Below, piece after piece: positions 29,031 to 41,032 of a DNA stretch of 64,000 nt (position 1 is the first letter of the stretch; every line of letters starts with the position of its first letter). This DNA is from Spirometra erinaceieuropaei. Taxonomy: Eukaryota > Platyhelminthes > Cestoda > Diphyllobothriidea > Diphyllobothriidae. The notes under the pieces were generated by a model, which worked only from the letters and a program-made list of their open reading frames with translations, made no database searches and was not told the DNA's origin. The stretch lies in assembly GCA_902702965.1 (NCBI GenBank), contig CACRXP010000002.1:3554357-3618356 (forward strand), in the 5' to 3' direction. The translations under genes and the position numbers were made by a program.

Positions 29031-31834
29031 CACGCTATGACCAGTAAAACAGGACACGCACTAACTATCCCAGAGTAAAACTACACGTTACTGGGGAGGG
29101 ATTCGAATGTCGGAGAAAGTGCCCCGAAGGCTGACTAACCTAACGGTCAGGTAGGAAAATCTAGCCTGACACCTACAGGCGAGAAGTTATTAGAGCACCT
29201 CAATATGGCGATATCCCATGATTGTTTTTGTGGGAGTGCGTGGTTCGTACTCTTTGATGACATCTGATGTCCTCCTGACACTTTGCTCAGCGGGCTAATT
29301 GTCTTGGTGAATACAATTGACCAATTTCGCTAAAAGGAAATAATTAGTCGAGGCGGAGCACAGTGAGCCAGATAAAGCTATCCAGGGAGAGATTATGACT
29401 AAGCAGCAGGCATCAGAGAGATTTTCAGAGATTAAATTGATGCGTGGGTACGGCGCCTTGATTGACAATTTATTTTCACTAATAAGTATGATCACACAGG
29501 CTGTGACTACTTTTGACCTCAAGAGTGGTTTCACCCAACTTCCTTAGTTTACAGTGCCACGTACATCAAAATTGGTGTCAACCTTTTCATGTTTTAACTC
29601 AGCCCATAAACAATTCTGCCAAAGTAAATCATCAAGTACTGTAGTGAGAATATACTTCGCTGTCTACATAGTTTACTTCAAAGACATGCGATCATTTTTC
29701 CCCCATAAACCGAACGACAGCCGGTTTTTCAGGCCCACACTCCTGGAGTAGCAGAAATAGGAGCTACTGAAAGATATTAAGTACAAAGTAATATTAATAT
29801 TTACTTGCGAGGAACGCTGCCTTCCAAAACAGACACGTATTACCAGAAGGCATTCACAAGAGAGGGACTGAATTTTAAGAATCAAACATTTTCTGCGGTC
29901 GGATCATGCACACGCTATCTCCAGTTGGTGGTAATTTTTAGGAACTAGTTCGCGACATTGAGAACATGTTTTTTAAAGAAAGGAGAGCTGTGAACACGTA
30001 AGTTCAAATAACGCATCCCTAGTAATACCACATAGTCTAACATATATTTTAGTTTCCTGTTTCCATGATTCCGCAAACGTTGCATTAGTGGGTTAAAACA
30101 CTCCCATCCCCCAAATATCCACGTTAGAAAATAGTGTGGATGATAATTTTTGGGCCTACCTTGATCGACGGTTCCAAATCGTTCTTTCTCTGGGTCACAC
30201 ATCAGATAGGGAAATCGGCTAGTGTCACACCTCGTCATAACACGCTGCACGGGACGGCGGGTAAATCAGAAATGGTCATATCTGTAAAAACTATGTGAGA
30301 ATTTAAGAGGATGGGTAATGCTGAAATTGACAACTTTGAGAGATCTGGCTTGATGATGGAAAAAATAAGATGGGCTCTGCGGAACACGTTTATTGGAATG
30401 TCGAAGTTTTGCAGAGCTTGGTCGGCTCACCATTGTCAAGGCGTAAAATACACTTAATTAGGGAGAAATTCGAAATGGCATGCCGGGCTGGTGGACCTCA
30501 GGCCGATAGATTTTTCTCGCCTCTTTCTGTCTCGACCTTCCGAGGGATTTTAGGCGGGTTTTCTGGCCGCGGGTTTCGCGAGTCACCACCCCGTCGGGGA
30601 GAGGTGATTGAACCCCTGTCGGGGTTGTTCGGTCTGACGACTCTTTTTCTTCATCCTCGAGTGAACTCGCCGTCTAGCTCACTTCACGGCCTCTTTAAGT
30701 TAAGTGTGGTCGCCTGGTCCTGAGTTTTATGGACATAATGGTGCAAGACTTTGCAGGTTGCAGGAAGGTCCAGACGTTTAGTGATGGAGTTGGCGTCTGA
30801 GTACCACGCCTCAACTACTAGCTGTTCTGCCTTTGATTTGCCTCGGCCTAAAATGGTAGCTCCCCGAACATCGGAAGTGGACCCAGTTCCGGTGAACCCA
30901 TCTTATTTCTCAAATCGACAATGCTTTTGAACGGATATGTGCATACAGACCCGTTGGTTCAATTCCAAGTTGCAAACATCAGAAGTCCGAGCCTATAGAC
31001 CTTGAATAAACTGATCTACCCCAACTTCGTAGATAATTTTTGAGGAAATTAAAAAGCGACAAAACATCAGAAGTGTTTGCAACTTCCTCCTCGTCCTGAC
31101 TGTTTTTGCATATTTCCGCTATCCCTGCTGTCACACCTAGGTTATCCCCTTCCCGGTGGACTTCTACTTCACTGCTACTATGGACTAGGAAAATTGTCGC
31201 TCTGGACACCGCTGGCCCGCAACAGGTTCGACACGCATGTCCGAACCACAGGTCTCCTGTTAAGTCCGGCTCGAGGGACGATGGCTGTGTAGGTCTACTT
31301 GGTAGTCAACTGGTCTCCTGTTTTGTCTGCCCCCCCCCCACCCAGCACACACAACGGGCTGTGCTGCAGATGCGCTGGACCACACCGGGGATCATACTGA
31401 CTCACGGCACAGGTTAATCGGGCTGTGCAAAGTCCGTGAGAGCCCATAATTACTGCTGTGCATGGAGGGGGAGGGTGTGGTCGGATCAGGGGCTAGACTG
31501 GCTAACGGGACGCGTTTGTCGGCCTCTGCGGAGTCCGCGTGAGACCAAAACTACTGGAGCGCATGGTGGTATAGTAGCACACCTCACATGTAGGCTCTTA
31601 CGCCACGTCAGTCATTGAACCCAATCACACCGTCAGCTGGCTGACAGACTCAGACAGTCGACTGGTACATGTGACCGACACTGGGGGATCCACCTTCCCG
31701 GCAAACTACTGCATTCCTTACTACTAATGCGCGTGAATCCACCATGACGCGTTCAGAGTCGTAGCCTCGAGGGCTATCATGTGGCCAGGAAACTCGGCCC
31801 TTCACAATACTGGGAGCCAGGCTCAATGTCTCCT
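29031..31834. other. No recognised feature
   Basis: 2.8 kb without a recognisable gene or element. A 117-codon open frame (30370-30723, +) has no domain I know. A C-run lies near 31331. Confidence 0.4.
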
Positions 31835-32430
31835 TGCTGAGACAGTGCGCATACCTACTATCTGAGCCTTCAGACTCGTGCAGGAGTTCACCGTCAGAGG
31901 TAGTAGCAGCAACAGAACAAGCGACATGGCATGTAGGCCAATCATCGACCGACGGCGCAATACTGGAGGTGACTACGCTGAGCCCTGTACGCGGGCACCA
32001 GATCGATAAATCGATTGACCGAGTCCTCAACCGAAGCCCAGGCTTCAATTAATTCGAGGCCGGTTTTGTTTCCGGCGTGGGCGAGTATTTCGCGTGGCTG
32101 CGAATTTAAACTCGTGACCCATTTCGTAGGTGTGAGCGGCCACTTGTGATAATGCGTCGCCTCGTCGCACAGCCAGCTTATGTTCGTGTATGCGCGATCC
32201 GAACATTGTGCCAGTCTGTCCTGTGTAGTTACAAGGACAATTTTGACACGGAATGCGATATACTACTCCAGATTGCTCTTCAGGCTTTAACCGGTCTTTA
32301 ATTTTCATGACCCTATTGCGCATGGTGGCTTTGGGGCGGTGTTCAATTCCAACACCTAACTCCGCAGCAATGCGCGAGTCTGAAAGCGCAGGCCAATAAA
32401 CGAAATGTTCCGGTGCTCGACTCTTCTTTA
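31835..32430 (-). mobile_element. Penelope-like element remnant (GIY-YIG) with flank shared with 57808-58040
   Basis: The minus frame 32323-32045, extendable to about 32400, reads SDSRIAAELGVGIEHRPKAT, then IPCQNCPCNYTGQTG and RIHEHKLAVRRGDALSQVA. This is a Cys-rich GIY-YIG tail typical of Penelope-like proteins. Its 3' flank (31835-32045) is repeated in the same orientation at 57840-58040. RT is missing. Confidence 0.8.
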
Positions 32431-32534
32431 CTTATGCATACACCTAGAACTCGAAATTTCGCCTTCATTCATAACTACTACCTTTGACGTGCCTACAACA
32501 TGCTCTAGATGAACGGTAGGTGATGCGACCCACA

Positions 32535-32790
32535 GGAAATTAACCAAAATCCAGAAGCGCTATTTCGGTTAGAAAGAACTACTTAAATGAAGTTTAAATA
32601 CTGATTATTACGAAACATGTTAGATTAAATGCGCGTCCTTCCAACTTCCTGAAGAAAAGTCCACCCGGTAAAAATGATTAATTTAATCATATGATTTTTT
32701 TCAGTGACTTTTCGTACTCTTATAAATCAAAACAATCTTTTGGGAATCATGCACAAAATTATATTCTTGTACGGATTTTGTGGTATACGA
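32535..32790 (+). mobile_element. Diverged fold-back element arm
   Basis: Left-arm landmarks in order: AACCAAAATCCAGAAGCGCT, AGAACTACTTAAATGAAG, GGTAAAAATGATTAATTTAA and CATGCACAAAATTATATTC. Truncated where the RTE LINE begins. Confidence 0.5.
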
Positions 32791-32809
32791 TGTCTCCAAG
32801 TTTTGTATT

Positions 32810-34320
32810 TCAACGCAAAAACGGAAGGGGACATGCGAAAGGACACGAACCCCTTCGCTGCCGGCTGCGCAAACTTCAAACTGATCATCAACACGGAGAA
32901 GACGGTGGTCATGCAACAACCGATCCCGGAACGTAGACCACAATGAATTCCATGTCGAGGCCAGTTGAACGCAACTCGCAACAGTAAACCAAGTGGCGTA
33001 CCCTGGAAGTGCCCTTTCAAGGAGTGTCAAGCTCTAAGAAGAAACAGTAAACCCGATCTCAAAAGCCAGCCGGAAATTCGGCCGACTGCAGTATTCAGTT
33101 TGGAGTGGCCACGGCCTCCACCTCAACAGTCGTCATCCTGCTAACTTGCCCGTACGGATCAAAGACATCGACCGTCTACTAAAACCAAATCAGGAAGCTC
33201 AACCACTTCAAATTCAACCGCCTGCGGAAGATACAAAAACTGGAGTGAGAAGACAGCATTCCGGTCTGAAAATCCGGAAGCAGACCGGAATCCTCACTAC
33301 TCGTGTCCTGGTGGGACATCTAAAACCACAATGAAGCGATCACCGCGTGAAAATGGATGACAAACATCTACACAAGCGACTCTTTTACGACGAAGTCGCT
33401 GCGGGCACTCTTCGACAAGAAGGACAAAAATCGTTCAAAAGGCACCCTGAATAATTCTCCCAAGTACCTGAAAATCATTCCAGATACCTGGAAGGACATA
33501 GATAGGGGCCGGCAAACCTTGAAAACCGCCGTGAAAACCGGAAAAATTATATTCGAGGCCAACAGGATAGCCGCTGTTAAGTCAAAAAGACCGGCTGGCG
33601 AACGCCACGGACAACCAGTTTAGGCACATGTCTCCTTCCAATCTGCTCACGTTGCCAGCGAACATTCCTCGCACGGATTGGTTTTGTCGGGCAGTGCAGG
33701 ACCCCGTGCGCTATAAACGTGACAACTCTTTCCCTCTCCGAAACCATCTACTCTGAAAGCACTATCACAACCCCACGACGACGACGACGACGGTGACAAC
33801 GATCATCCTCACCACCGGTAAGAATAATCCCGACGTCCTGCTAGTCACCACCACCACCACCACCACCACCACCACCACCACCACCACCNNNNNNNNNNNN
33901 NNNNNNNNNNNNNNNNNNNNNNNNNNNNNNNNNNNNNNNNNNNNNNNNNNNNNNNNNNNNNNNNNNNNNNNNNNNNNNNNNNNNNNNNNNNNNNNNNNNN
34001 NNNNNNNNNNNNNNNNNNNNNNNNNNNNNNNNNNNNNNNNNNNNNNNNNNNNNNNNNNNNNNNNNNNNNNNNNNNNNNNNNNNNNNNNNNNNNNNNNNNN
34101 NNNNNNNNNNNNNNNNNNNNNNNNNNNNNNNNNNNNNNNNNNNNNNNNNCCACCACCACCACCACCACCACCAAATTTGCGTCACGCCTAGCCGTGGTCG
34201 GCCACCTGCGAATCCATCTTACTGTGACTGGCGAACAGTGTCAGGAGGCGCAACATACACCCGTCATACACGCCTAAACGACCCACACTCCTCAAGACCA
34301 ATCGGTCATCGAATGGCCCC
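32810..34320 (+). mobile_element. RTE-type LINE ORF2 remnant with C2H2-finger tail
   Basis: In order, with frameshifts and deletions: RT palm/thumb KTEGDMRKD..NFKLIINTEKTVVM (32816-32930); ISKASRKFGRLQYSVWSGHG (about 33045-33110); KQTGILTTRVLVGHL (about 33280-33330); PDTWKDIDRGRQTLKTAVKT and FEANRIAAVKSKR (33480-33600); a degraded finger RCQRTFLARIGFVGQCRTPC (about 33650-33705); a Thr-rich linker encoded by (CAC)n; and a second finger KFASRLAVVGHLRIH (34174-34218). The upstream half of the element is missing. RTE assignment follows from the motif order and is from memory of such families. Confidence 0.8.
33846..34173 (+). repeat. (CAC)n with 261-base assembly gap
   Basis: CAC units at 33846-33888, N at 33889-34149, then CAC units at 34150-34173. 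It sits in the LINE's Thr-linker. The real repeat length is unknown. Confidence 0.95.
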
Positions 34321-34964
34321 ACATAGTCATATGCGTCTTTGTAAAAATCTACGGTAAAACACCGCAGTCCAAACCCGAACACCACCTCTCGTCCTCCAGC
34401 CCACGCATCCCTAGACCACATATGATTCCGTACCACGCAACCGATCATATGTTCGAAGTATATGCCTCTCACGCAAGTGTTAAAAGTGTTCTTTGTTGGA
34501 TACTGATGCCTGACCTGGTGACGAGGTTGTAGGTGACACTTGAAGACGGGTTGTCATAGTTGCGTCAGCAAATTGAACAAATCGCATCACCGGCTAGTCA
34601 ACAGGCTCGGGTGATAGAGTGGTGCATGGGCGAGGAAAGAGAGAATGAGATCAACTCTGAAGAATCCATACACATAGCACTTCAGCACACTTCTCAATAT
34701 CATACTCCAATTATACTGATTGATAAAGCTGGTCGTTTGGTGAATTGCCATCTAATGCGACAACTGGAACCCCATTTATGTGGGGTGACTTGTCGGAGGA
34801 CCGAGAGTCCAGCTCAGTGGCCTCCTCTTAATGTGACATTTATGGTACTCCCACACACGTGCGATCCGGAACGTCCTCTGTGGAATCCTGGTACATTATG
34901 TAGGAACTGGGTCGTGTGAGGCAAGCGTAGACAGGTTGATCAGCCTCGTTCCCCACCGCGCCTT
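34321..34964. other. No confident feature
   Basis: Possibly old tRNA-like or SINE sequence near 34790-34900; otherwise nothing recognisable. Confidence 0.35.
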
Positions 34965-35118
34965 CGACCGTCCTGACTCTGTCTTGCCACGGGGCCCAGT
35001 GGGTGGGGGAGGAGAGAGCACGGTAGATGGTGCGCAAGTCCACTGCACTATAAAGTGTTCCATGCGGAAATCCCCGCCCCGCATCCCCCTCGCTGTGGAG
35101 TATACGGTGGACATATGC
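34965..35118 (+). repeat. Dispersed repeat family B, 3' tail
   Basis: Contains TGACTCTGTCTTGCCACGGG, GAGCACGGTAGATGGTGCGC and CACTGCACTATAAAGTG, colinear with the tail of 38232-38695. Confidence 0.6.
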
Positions 35119-35139
35119 ATACTTCCTAGAAACTAACCT

Positions 35140-35415
35140 TAAATTTAGGAGAGCGTCTAAAATCAATGCAAAGGAGGCATACTATGTAAGTAGTCATTCT
35201 TGAATAGGGCGATTTTTTCAGGGGGTCTGAAAGACGTGCATTAAAGAGCTTGACTACTAATGTGACCGAGAAGTATTGGGATTACACTGCATTATAATCA
35301 ATATTGTAGCCTCACGCACGTGAGATCTGATTCTCACTTAAAATACAGTAGGTGGGCTAACTCATGTAATGTCAACCGAAATTCCGAAATGCGTTTTCAT
35401 TTCGAAAAGATTAAT
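35140..35415. mobile_element. Fold-back element fragments
   Basis: 35346-35415 is a clean left terminus (TA|CAGTAGGTGGGCTAACTCAT ... AAAAGATTAAT) that stops abruptly. 35140-35330 is a more diverged arm fragment of the same kind of element. Confidence 0.6.
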
Positions 35416-36699
35416 GGCGGCTGTCAACCAAGCGAGCCACAATTGCGTTAGGGATGGACTTTATTTAGCCAGGCAGGATGGTGCTCTCGCATCCGCCTGG
35501 ATAAACGCCCAGTTATTTCACTAATACAACCTGCCCAGCAGAAGATGGGAATTCGGCAGCGTGGAACTGCGAGGGAAGGTTCACAGACAAAGAGGGCGTC
35601 CTATTGGCTGAAGAGGGGGGTTGATGACGATCCGGAGGTGGTGAGAGGTTAGTCCTCAACCCCTATTTATGGACTCTCAAAAGTCAAAGAAGTCGAAACG
35701 CTTGAAGCCAGCATTGTGATTGGTTAAGTGGGATTTTGGGAAGAAATCAAACAAATCTATACTACCGATATTTGTATTAAGTAGTGCTTATTGTGTGTTA
35801 TTATATTTCGTACTTTCATAAGAAAAACCAAGCACCGGAAACAAGACATCACATTTTAATTCACTAATTTGCCTACTTACGATTGGCTGCTATAAAGAGA
35901 GACTATGACCATATAAGTATCCGCCCTATAAATAGGATAGAAGGATCGCGTGACACCCCCGTAGGGACTATGGACACAAGGGGTATGCCTCACAACAAGG
36001 AGCATTTTACTGCTCTCTGTAGTAGCAGGGAATTCAGACCCAAGGTGCTTGACAAATAGACCTACCAGGAGAATCCACACTACGTTCAAATTTCTTCTTA
36101 AAGGACGGACCCCACGTAAGCCGGTGTGGTCGCCTCCACGTAAGAAAACATGAGTCAGCTTGTCATTCAGGGAATTTGAATGAATGATCCTCTAAGAATG
36201 ATTAATTTCCACGGCCTCACACGCGGATGGCAAAATAAAGGAGAGAAGCATAACAATGTTGTCACTGCTTCACCAGAGACTAGTATTATTAGGACGCAAC
36301 CGGAGCAGCAACAGAAACACTGGTAATTCGCACAACGGGCGAGCGCGTGTCCAAAATGAGGTGAGACGTGGATCACAGGAGTTACAACACCTGCTCCCAT
36401 CTCAGGTAGAGAGGTAAAAAAAGCTTCCGCCTCTACTATTAAACGGCTTAGTTATATCTTAGGATAATCAATAGGACCTTCAGGAGGCCTCTTGAATAGT
36501 CCAGAAGTGGTTGGCGCAGACCACATATAAAAAACCACCCTGGGGCACAGGGTACTCCCGCCCTACCTGGTGGATTTTCTCAACAGTGCTCAGAGCCATC
36601 CAGTCAAGGTATTGTGGCTTATGAGGATAGGGGGCAAGGATATGGTATGTAACCCCCCGGAAAAACCGTAGTTAACCGTAGCTTTAACGCCAACCATGA
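35416..36699. other. No recognised feature
   Basis: No domain-bearing frame or recognised repeat. Confidence 0.4.
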
Positions 36700-36960
36700 G
36701 CATGTCTGTAATAGGTAAGCCTAACCCTTAGTCCGTATGCATTAAGGGAAAACTCGAATGTAAGCGCAACCTCAGCACTAGCTCTTAAATCCCTAACCCA
36801 AAACCTAAAACCGTAACCTAAACTCCTAACCCTCATTCTAAACCCCAACCATAGCCTCAACCGCAAATGTAGACTATAAACTAAGCCTGACAACCTCAGC
36901 TCTAGGAATAATCCAAATCTTGATATTAAACCTGACTCCAACCGCATCCTTGACTCTAAT
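36700..36960 (-). repeat. Degenerate telomere-like CTAACC tract
   Basis: A run of irregular units such as CCTAACCC, CCTAAACT, CCCTAACCCAAAACC, TAACCTAAACTCCTAACCC. Resembles decayed (CCCTAA)n. Shorter relics are at 4646-4686, 49968-49985 and 50235-50268. Confidence 0.5.
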
Positions 36961-37069
36961 CTTCAGCCCATTTCAGGCAATTTCGACGTCACTAAAGCTA
37001 GTGAAGATCAAAATCCGTCTACCGTATGACTTGCTCGCCGATCTTTTGTCAGTCAAACCGTTATGAGCC

Positions 37070-37330
37070 AGAGAGTAGCGTTACCGGCAAAGAGAGGGCA
37101 GACTGGAATGGTAATTTCTGTCTTATTAGCCGTCGTCGGCCAGCCATACCCAAGCTCGAAGTGTTGAAAACCTGGGGTTCGATCCCGCGACCTGTTGGTT
37201 AGAAGTCCAACATACTAACCACTGAGCCACGGGCCCGTTGCCCTGTCGGTTTTCGATCGGGAATACACAATGGTGGGGGGCGCTCACCGATCGCGCTACG
37301 AGACTCACTCGTCCCGTTGTGCCTTCGGAC
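37070..37330 (-). mobile_element. tRNA-derived SINE, antisense
   Basis: Reverse reading has GGCCCGTGGCTCAGTGGTTA (A box) and GGTCGCGGGATCGAACCCC (B box), then GGCCGACGACGGCTAATAAG and a TTTGCCGGTAACG tail. Same family as 41990-42190. Confidence 0.72.
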
Positions 37331-37784
37331 CGCAGAACCTAGATAAGATAATAAGGTAAATTTGTAAAAAACCACCCAAGGGGTTACATACGCTACCCTT
37401 ACCAGGTACGACACCGATAACTGTAGTACTACTACCAGTGACTTGTGTCATCCCCTCCTTTTTCTGACCAGACTTGGAAGGCCACCAACTGACGGGATAA
37501 CCTGGATCTCACAGTCAGCCCGGTATACGTGTTTATGTGGGGTTACGGACTAGTGGTCTGAGCGTCAGACTACAGTGGCCACTTCATAAAGTGGCCTCAA
37601 TGGCACTCGCACCCCATTGGATCCGAGCCGGGCATTGCGGTACGCCCAGGGGCGGTCCCGACGGCGCCAGTCGTCGCCCTTATCTTTCGTTGAAGTCCAA
37701 ATCCTGATCGGGGTTTTGTTGCTGCAGGCCTAGTTGCAGGCTCTCGCCGCGTCAACTGGGCTTTCCGCAGTGGTATAGAGAAGG
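37331..37784. other. No confident feature
   Basis: A tRNA-like stretch may lie near 37545-37640 (GGACTAGTGGTCTGAGCGTC); not supported further. Confidence 0.3.
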
Positions 37785-38115
37785 AACCCACTTAACTGTC
37801 AGTAGACTGTGGATCATGCGATACGTTATTTATTGTAAAGCGAGTTTTATGGGTGGGGCAGAACGCTAGACAGTAAGCTGATAAAAGGAAAGAAAACACA
37901 GAAATTGCCTGGATTTATGTCGAAAGTCTTATCCTACGCTATTGTGCGACAACGGAAATGAGAGTGGTAATTAGACAAAAAACAAAAAGTAAATTTCACA
38001 AAATAACGGATGTTGAGTTAAGGTGTGAGGTCGTGGGAAGTAATCGTTCCTGGCAGTGTAATTTCTGCATCAGCCTGCAAATGTGTGTCAAGATAAAACC
38101 CCATATGACATGGCC
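37785..38115 (+). repeat. Dispersed repeat, copy 2 (partner at 2535-2870)
   Basis: Colinear with 2535-2870 through TTATGGGTGGGGCAGAACGC, TGTCGAAAGTCTTATCC, GTAATCGTTCCTGGCAGTG and AAACCCCATATG. Non-coding. Confidence 0.65.
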
Positions 38116-38231
38116 CACACTCTACTGGGAGTTAAGTGGGGTCCTTCTCTATACCGTTGTCGGGCTTTCTAAGCAGTCCACCCCCTTTCATTTCTTGGTG
38201 TATAAAATCCTGGTTAGTGTGTGTGTGTGTG

Positions 38232-38695
38232 TGTGCCCTCCAAACGGGCCACGTGTTAGATGCGCTGGACCAACACGGGGGCCACATCGAACTCTGGCAA
38301 GCGTTATCTGTGCGCAATAACAAATGCCAACATTTGCGGGGTGCGCTGGCAGACCCTGTTGTCGGCAATCGTCGCACAACTGGACCACTGCCATCACCCC
38401 ATTGCTTTGTGCTCCAAATCCTGGTCATTTGTGTGTGGACCAGGGGGTGCGGAGTGGAGCGCCAAGGCGAGGATCCGTCCGAGCCATCCACTGGCGGCCT
38501 CCCTCGTCTCCGGTCTTCTTGACTTGGTCTTGACACCGGACTCAGGCGGGGGAGGAGGAGAGAGTGTAGGTAGATGCAGCGCAAGTCTACTGGCACTATA
38601 AACCCCTGCGTAAGTCACCGTCTCTGCTCCCACAATGCAGTCTGTGGGGCACACGGTGGACATCATCGAAACCGATGGTCGAACTGTCGTGTGTG
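38232..38695 (+). repeat. Dispersed repeat family B, fullest copy
   Basis: Starts after a (GT)n run. Contains both the 5' part shared with 28740-29030 and the 3' tail (GTCTTGACACCGGACTCAGG, GGAGAGAGTGTAGGTAGATG, TCTACTGGCACTATAAACCC, GCACACGGTGGACATCATCG) shared with the other copies. Best reference copy of the family in this window. No coding content believed. Confidence 0.85.
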
Positions 38696-38880
38696 TGTGT
38701 GTGAACCAGGGGATCTTGTGGCATGCCTAGGTGCGAGTTCGTTCGCCATGCCATTCACCTGCTCCCTCTCTCACCTCCAGTCTTCTCGGGGCCCAGGTGT
38801 GGGAGGAGAGAGAGTGCGGTAGGTGCTACGCAAGTCCACTCTCACTATAAACTAATTCACGTGCAGTAAGTTGCGACTCG
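38696..38880 (+). repeat. Dispersed repeat family B, second tandem 3' part
   Basis: Follows the full copy after a GTGTGTGTGT stretch. Has GAACCAGGGGATCTTGTGGC, GGAGAGAGAGTGCGGTAGGT and CTCTCACTATAAACTAATTC. Confidence 0.7.
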
Positions 38881-39350
38881 TCATGGCGATTTGCGGGGAC
38901 GAGATGCAGATGAGGTTCTTCTCCTTCTCTAGGTCCTCCTCTTCGCCACCACCTTCTGTGTATCAATGAAGATGCAACCCCGCCCAGTTAGGGCATCGCA
39001 GCCTTTTTAGAGGTGGGTAAAAGTACGAGGGAACTGAGGGCCACGACTCATTACTAATTCTTTTTACGTGCTTCTCTAGCTCCCAATTAATGCTTCCTTT
39101 TTTTCCCAGCCTTCGCCATCATTTCTCGGGGTAAAAAAAGCTGGGAGGTTTTTGAATAATTTGGCCGTGTCCTGTTTATAGCAGGTTACAAGACATCATT
39201 AATGGAATTTGCACAAGTCTGAGTTCAGGGCTAACACAGTTGTTTATACACGTGAGAAAATTGGTTTCCGGAAAGAGGAGGGAAGAGGGGGATTGAACAA
39301 ATGGACCAAAAACATTGCTTGATTGGCAATAGAGATCCACCCCCCGATCT

Positions 39351-39536
<186 letters not shown>

Positions 39537-40067
39537 GAGACAAAGGATTGAGACCGCGGAGCACAGGAGATGCAGAATTCATAGGAGGCTGTTGTCTCGC
39601 GGCGACAGATCTGCCAAACTCTGGGGTTCAGCAACCGCGTTGGATCGATTTGCAGCCCTTCCGAGGTGACAAAAGGATGTTTTTCCTCGACCGATGATAG
39701 CAGTCAAATGAACTCCAAATTGCGAAATGAAAAAGCGGTTGCTTCGTAGTCTCCGAATTATATCTGCTGATTCAGACACCACCGTCAATTCACTAACACA
39801 GTTCTTCAGGAAACCGAAAGAATTGGCAGCCTTGACCAAAGAGGCCATGGAATCCCCTGACTCCGTGGCTTGATTTACTTTTTCCTCAAGACCTGCAACC
39901 ACGGTCATCGAATGACGCTTGGAGAGTAGGTATAATTAAATCATGGATTGTTTCGAGCTTGCCCTAACCCTCCAACTTCTGAGGGTCTGTCCAAAAATAT
40001 ACTTCTCTTTTGACCGACAAAACCTCCCAGCAGGCGAGAGGCACGTTAGTGAGTTTACTGATTCCTA
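39537..40067. other. No recognised feature
   Basis: A minus-strand frame at 39579-39908 (109 codons) has no recognised domain. Confidence 0.4.
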
Positions 40068-41032
40068 CAGAAGGTGGGCTAACTCATGAAATGTCAACCG
40101 AAATTCCCAAATGCATTTCCGTTTCGAAAAGATAAATTAAGTAGGGTTGTAAAACTAATCAGTTACCTCAGGATGCCGGCTTTCGAATGAAATTCCTTCC
40201 GACTGCATAAAAAAACTATGCTCTGTAAAAATGACTACTTAAGTGGCATGCATTTTTTTCTTCGAGTTTTGATGCCCCTAAAAGTCAAATTATATTTCAT
40301 GGAAAACATGCATAAAAATATTCATTCTTTCACTCATTCGGTAGAAAATTAGGCCTTCTTCCAATTTTGTACTCGAAAGAAGGGTAACATTTGGTTTTAA
40401 AAAGTTTCTAATTTTGAGATTTTTTAGTACTGTGAAATGGCCGTTCATAAAACGTCATGTCTCTGCATTTACCACTGTGGCTTTTAAAGCCAACAATAGG
40501 GACCCAATCCAATGCTGAATTTTATGAACCCCATATGGTCTCCTCTTAATACCGTAGAGAAATGTGGGGTTTTCCGTACGCGGAAAATACATGACTTGTA
40601 GTTTGGAAACCCTGAATGGAAGTGTAACGGCAGAGCGGGTTCAAAATTATTCGGGAATTGGAAAAGTTTTTGAAAACCGAATAATACCTTTCCTTCGATA
40701 AAAAGATTGGAAGAAGACGTAATTTTCTACTGAATGAGCGGAAGAATGAATATTTTTTATTCATGTTTTCCATGAAATGTAATTGGAATTTTAAGGGCAT
40801 CGAAAATTAAAGAGATAAATGCATGCTACTTGAGTAGGCATTTTTTACGAAGCATATTTTTATATGAAGCCGGAAGGAAGTTCTTTCAAAAGCAGGCATC
40901 CGGAGGTAACTGAATTATCATTGAATTATACTACCGGCTGATTAGTTTTACAACCCTAATTAATTTATCTTTTCGAAACGAAAACGCATTTCGGAATTTC
41001 AGTTAGCATTTCGTGAGCTAGCCCACCTACTG
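40068..41032. mobile_element. Fold-back element, full length
   Basis: 965 bp between TA dinucleotides (40066-40067 and 41033-41034). Ends are CAGAAGGTGGGCTAACTCAT and its near complement. Long AT-rich arms, no transposase. Confidence 0.88.

Noticed and set aside
30370..30723. 117-codon gene on the + strand
   Set aside because: No domain, no splice or regulatory context, ordinary length for chance in a GC-richer patch.
33793..34191. Thr-rich, Gly-rich or Trp-rich proteins spanning the N gap
   Set aside because: They include the unknown gap and the CAC repeat; the Thr frame is kept only as part of the LINE remnant.
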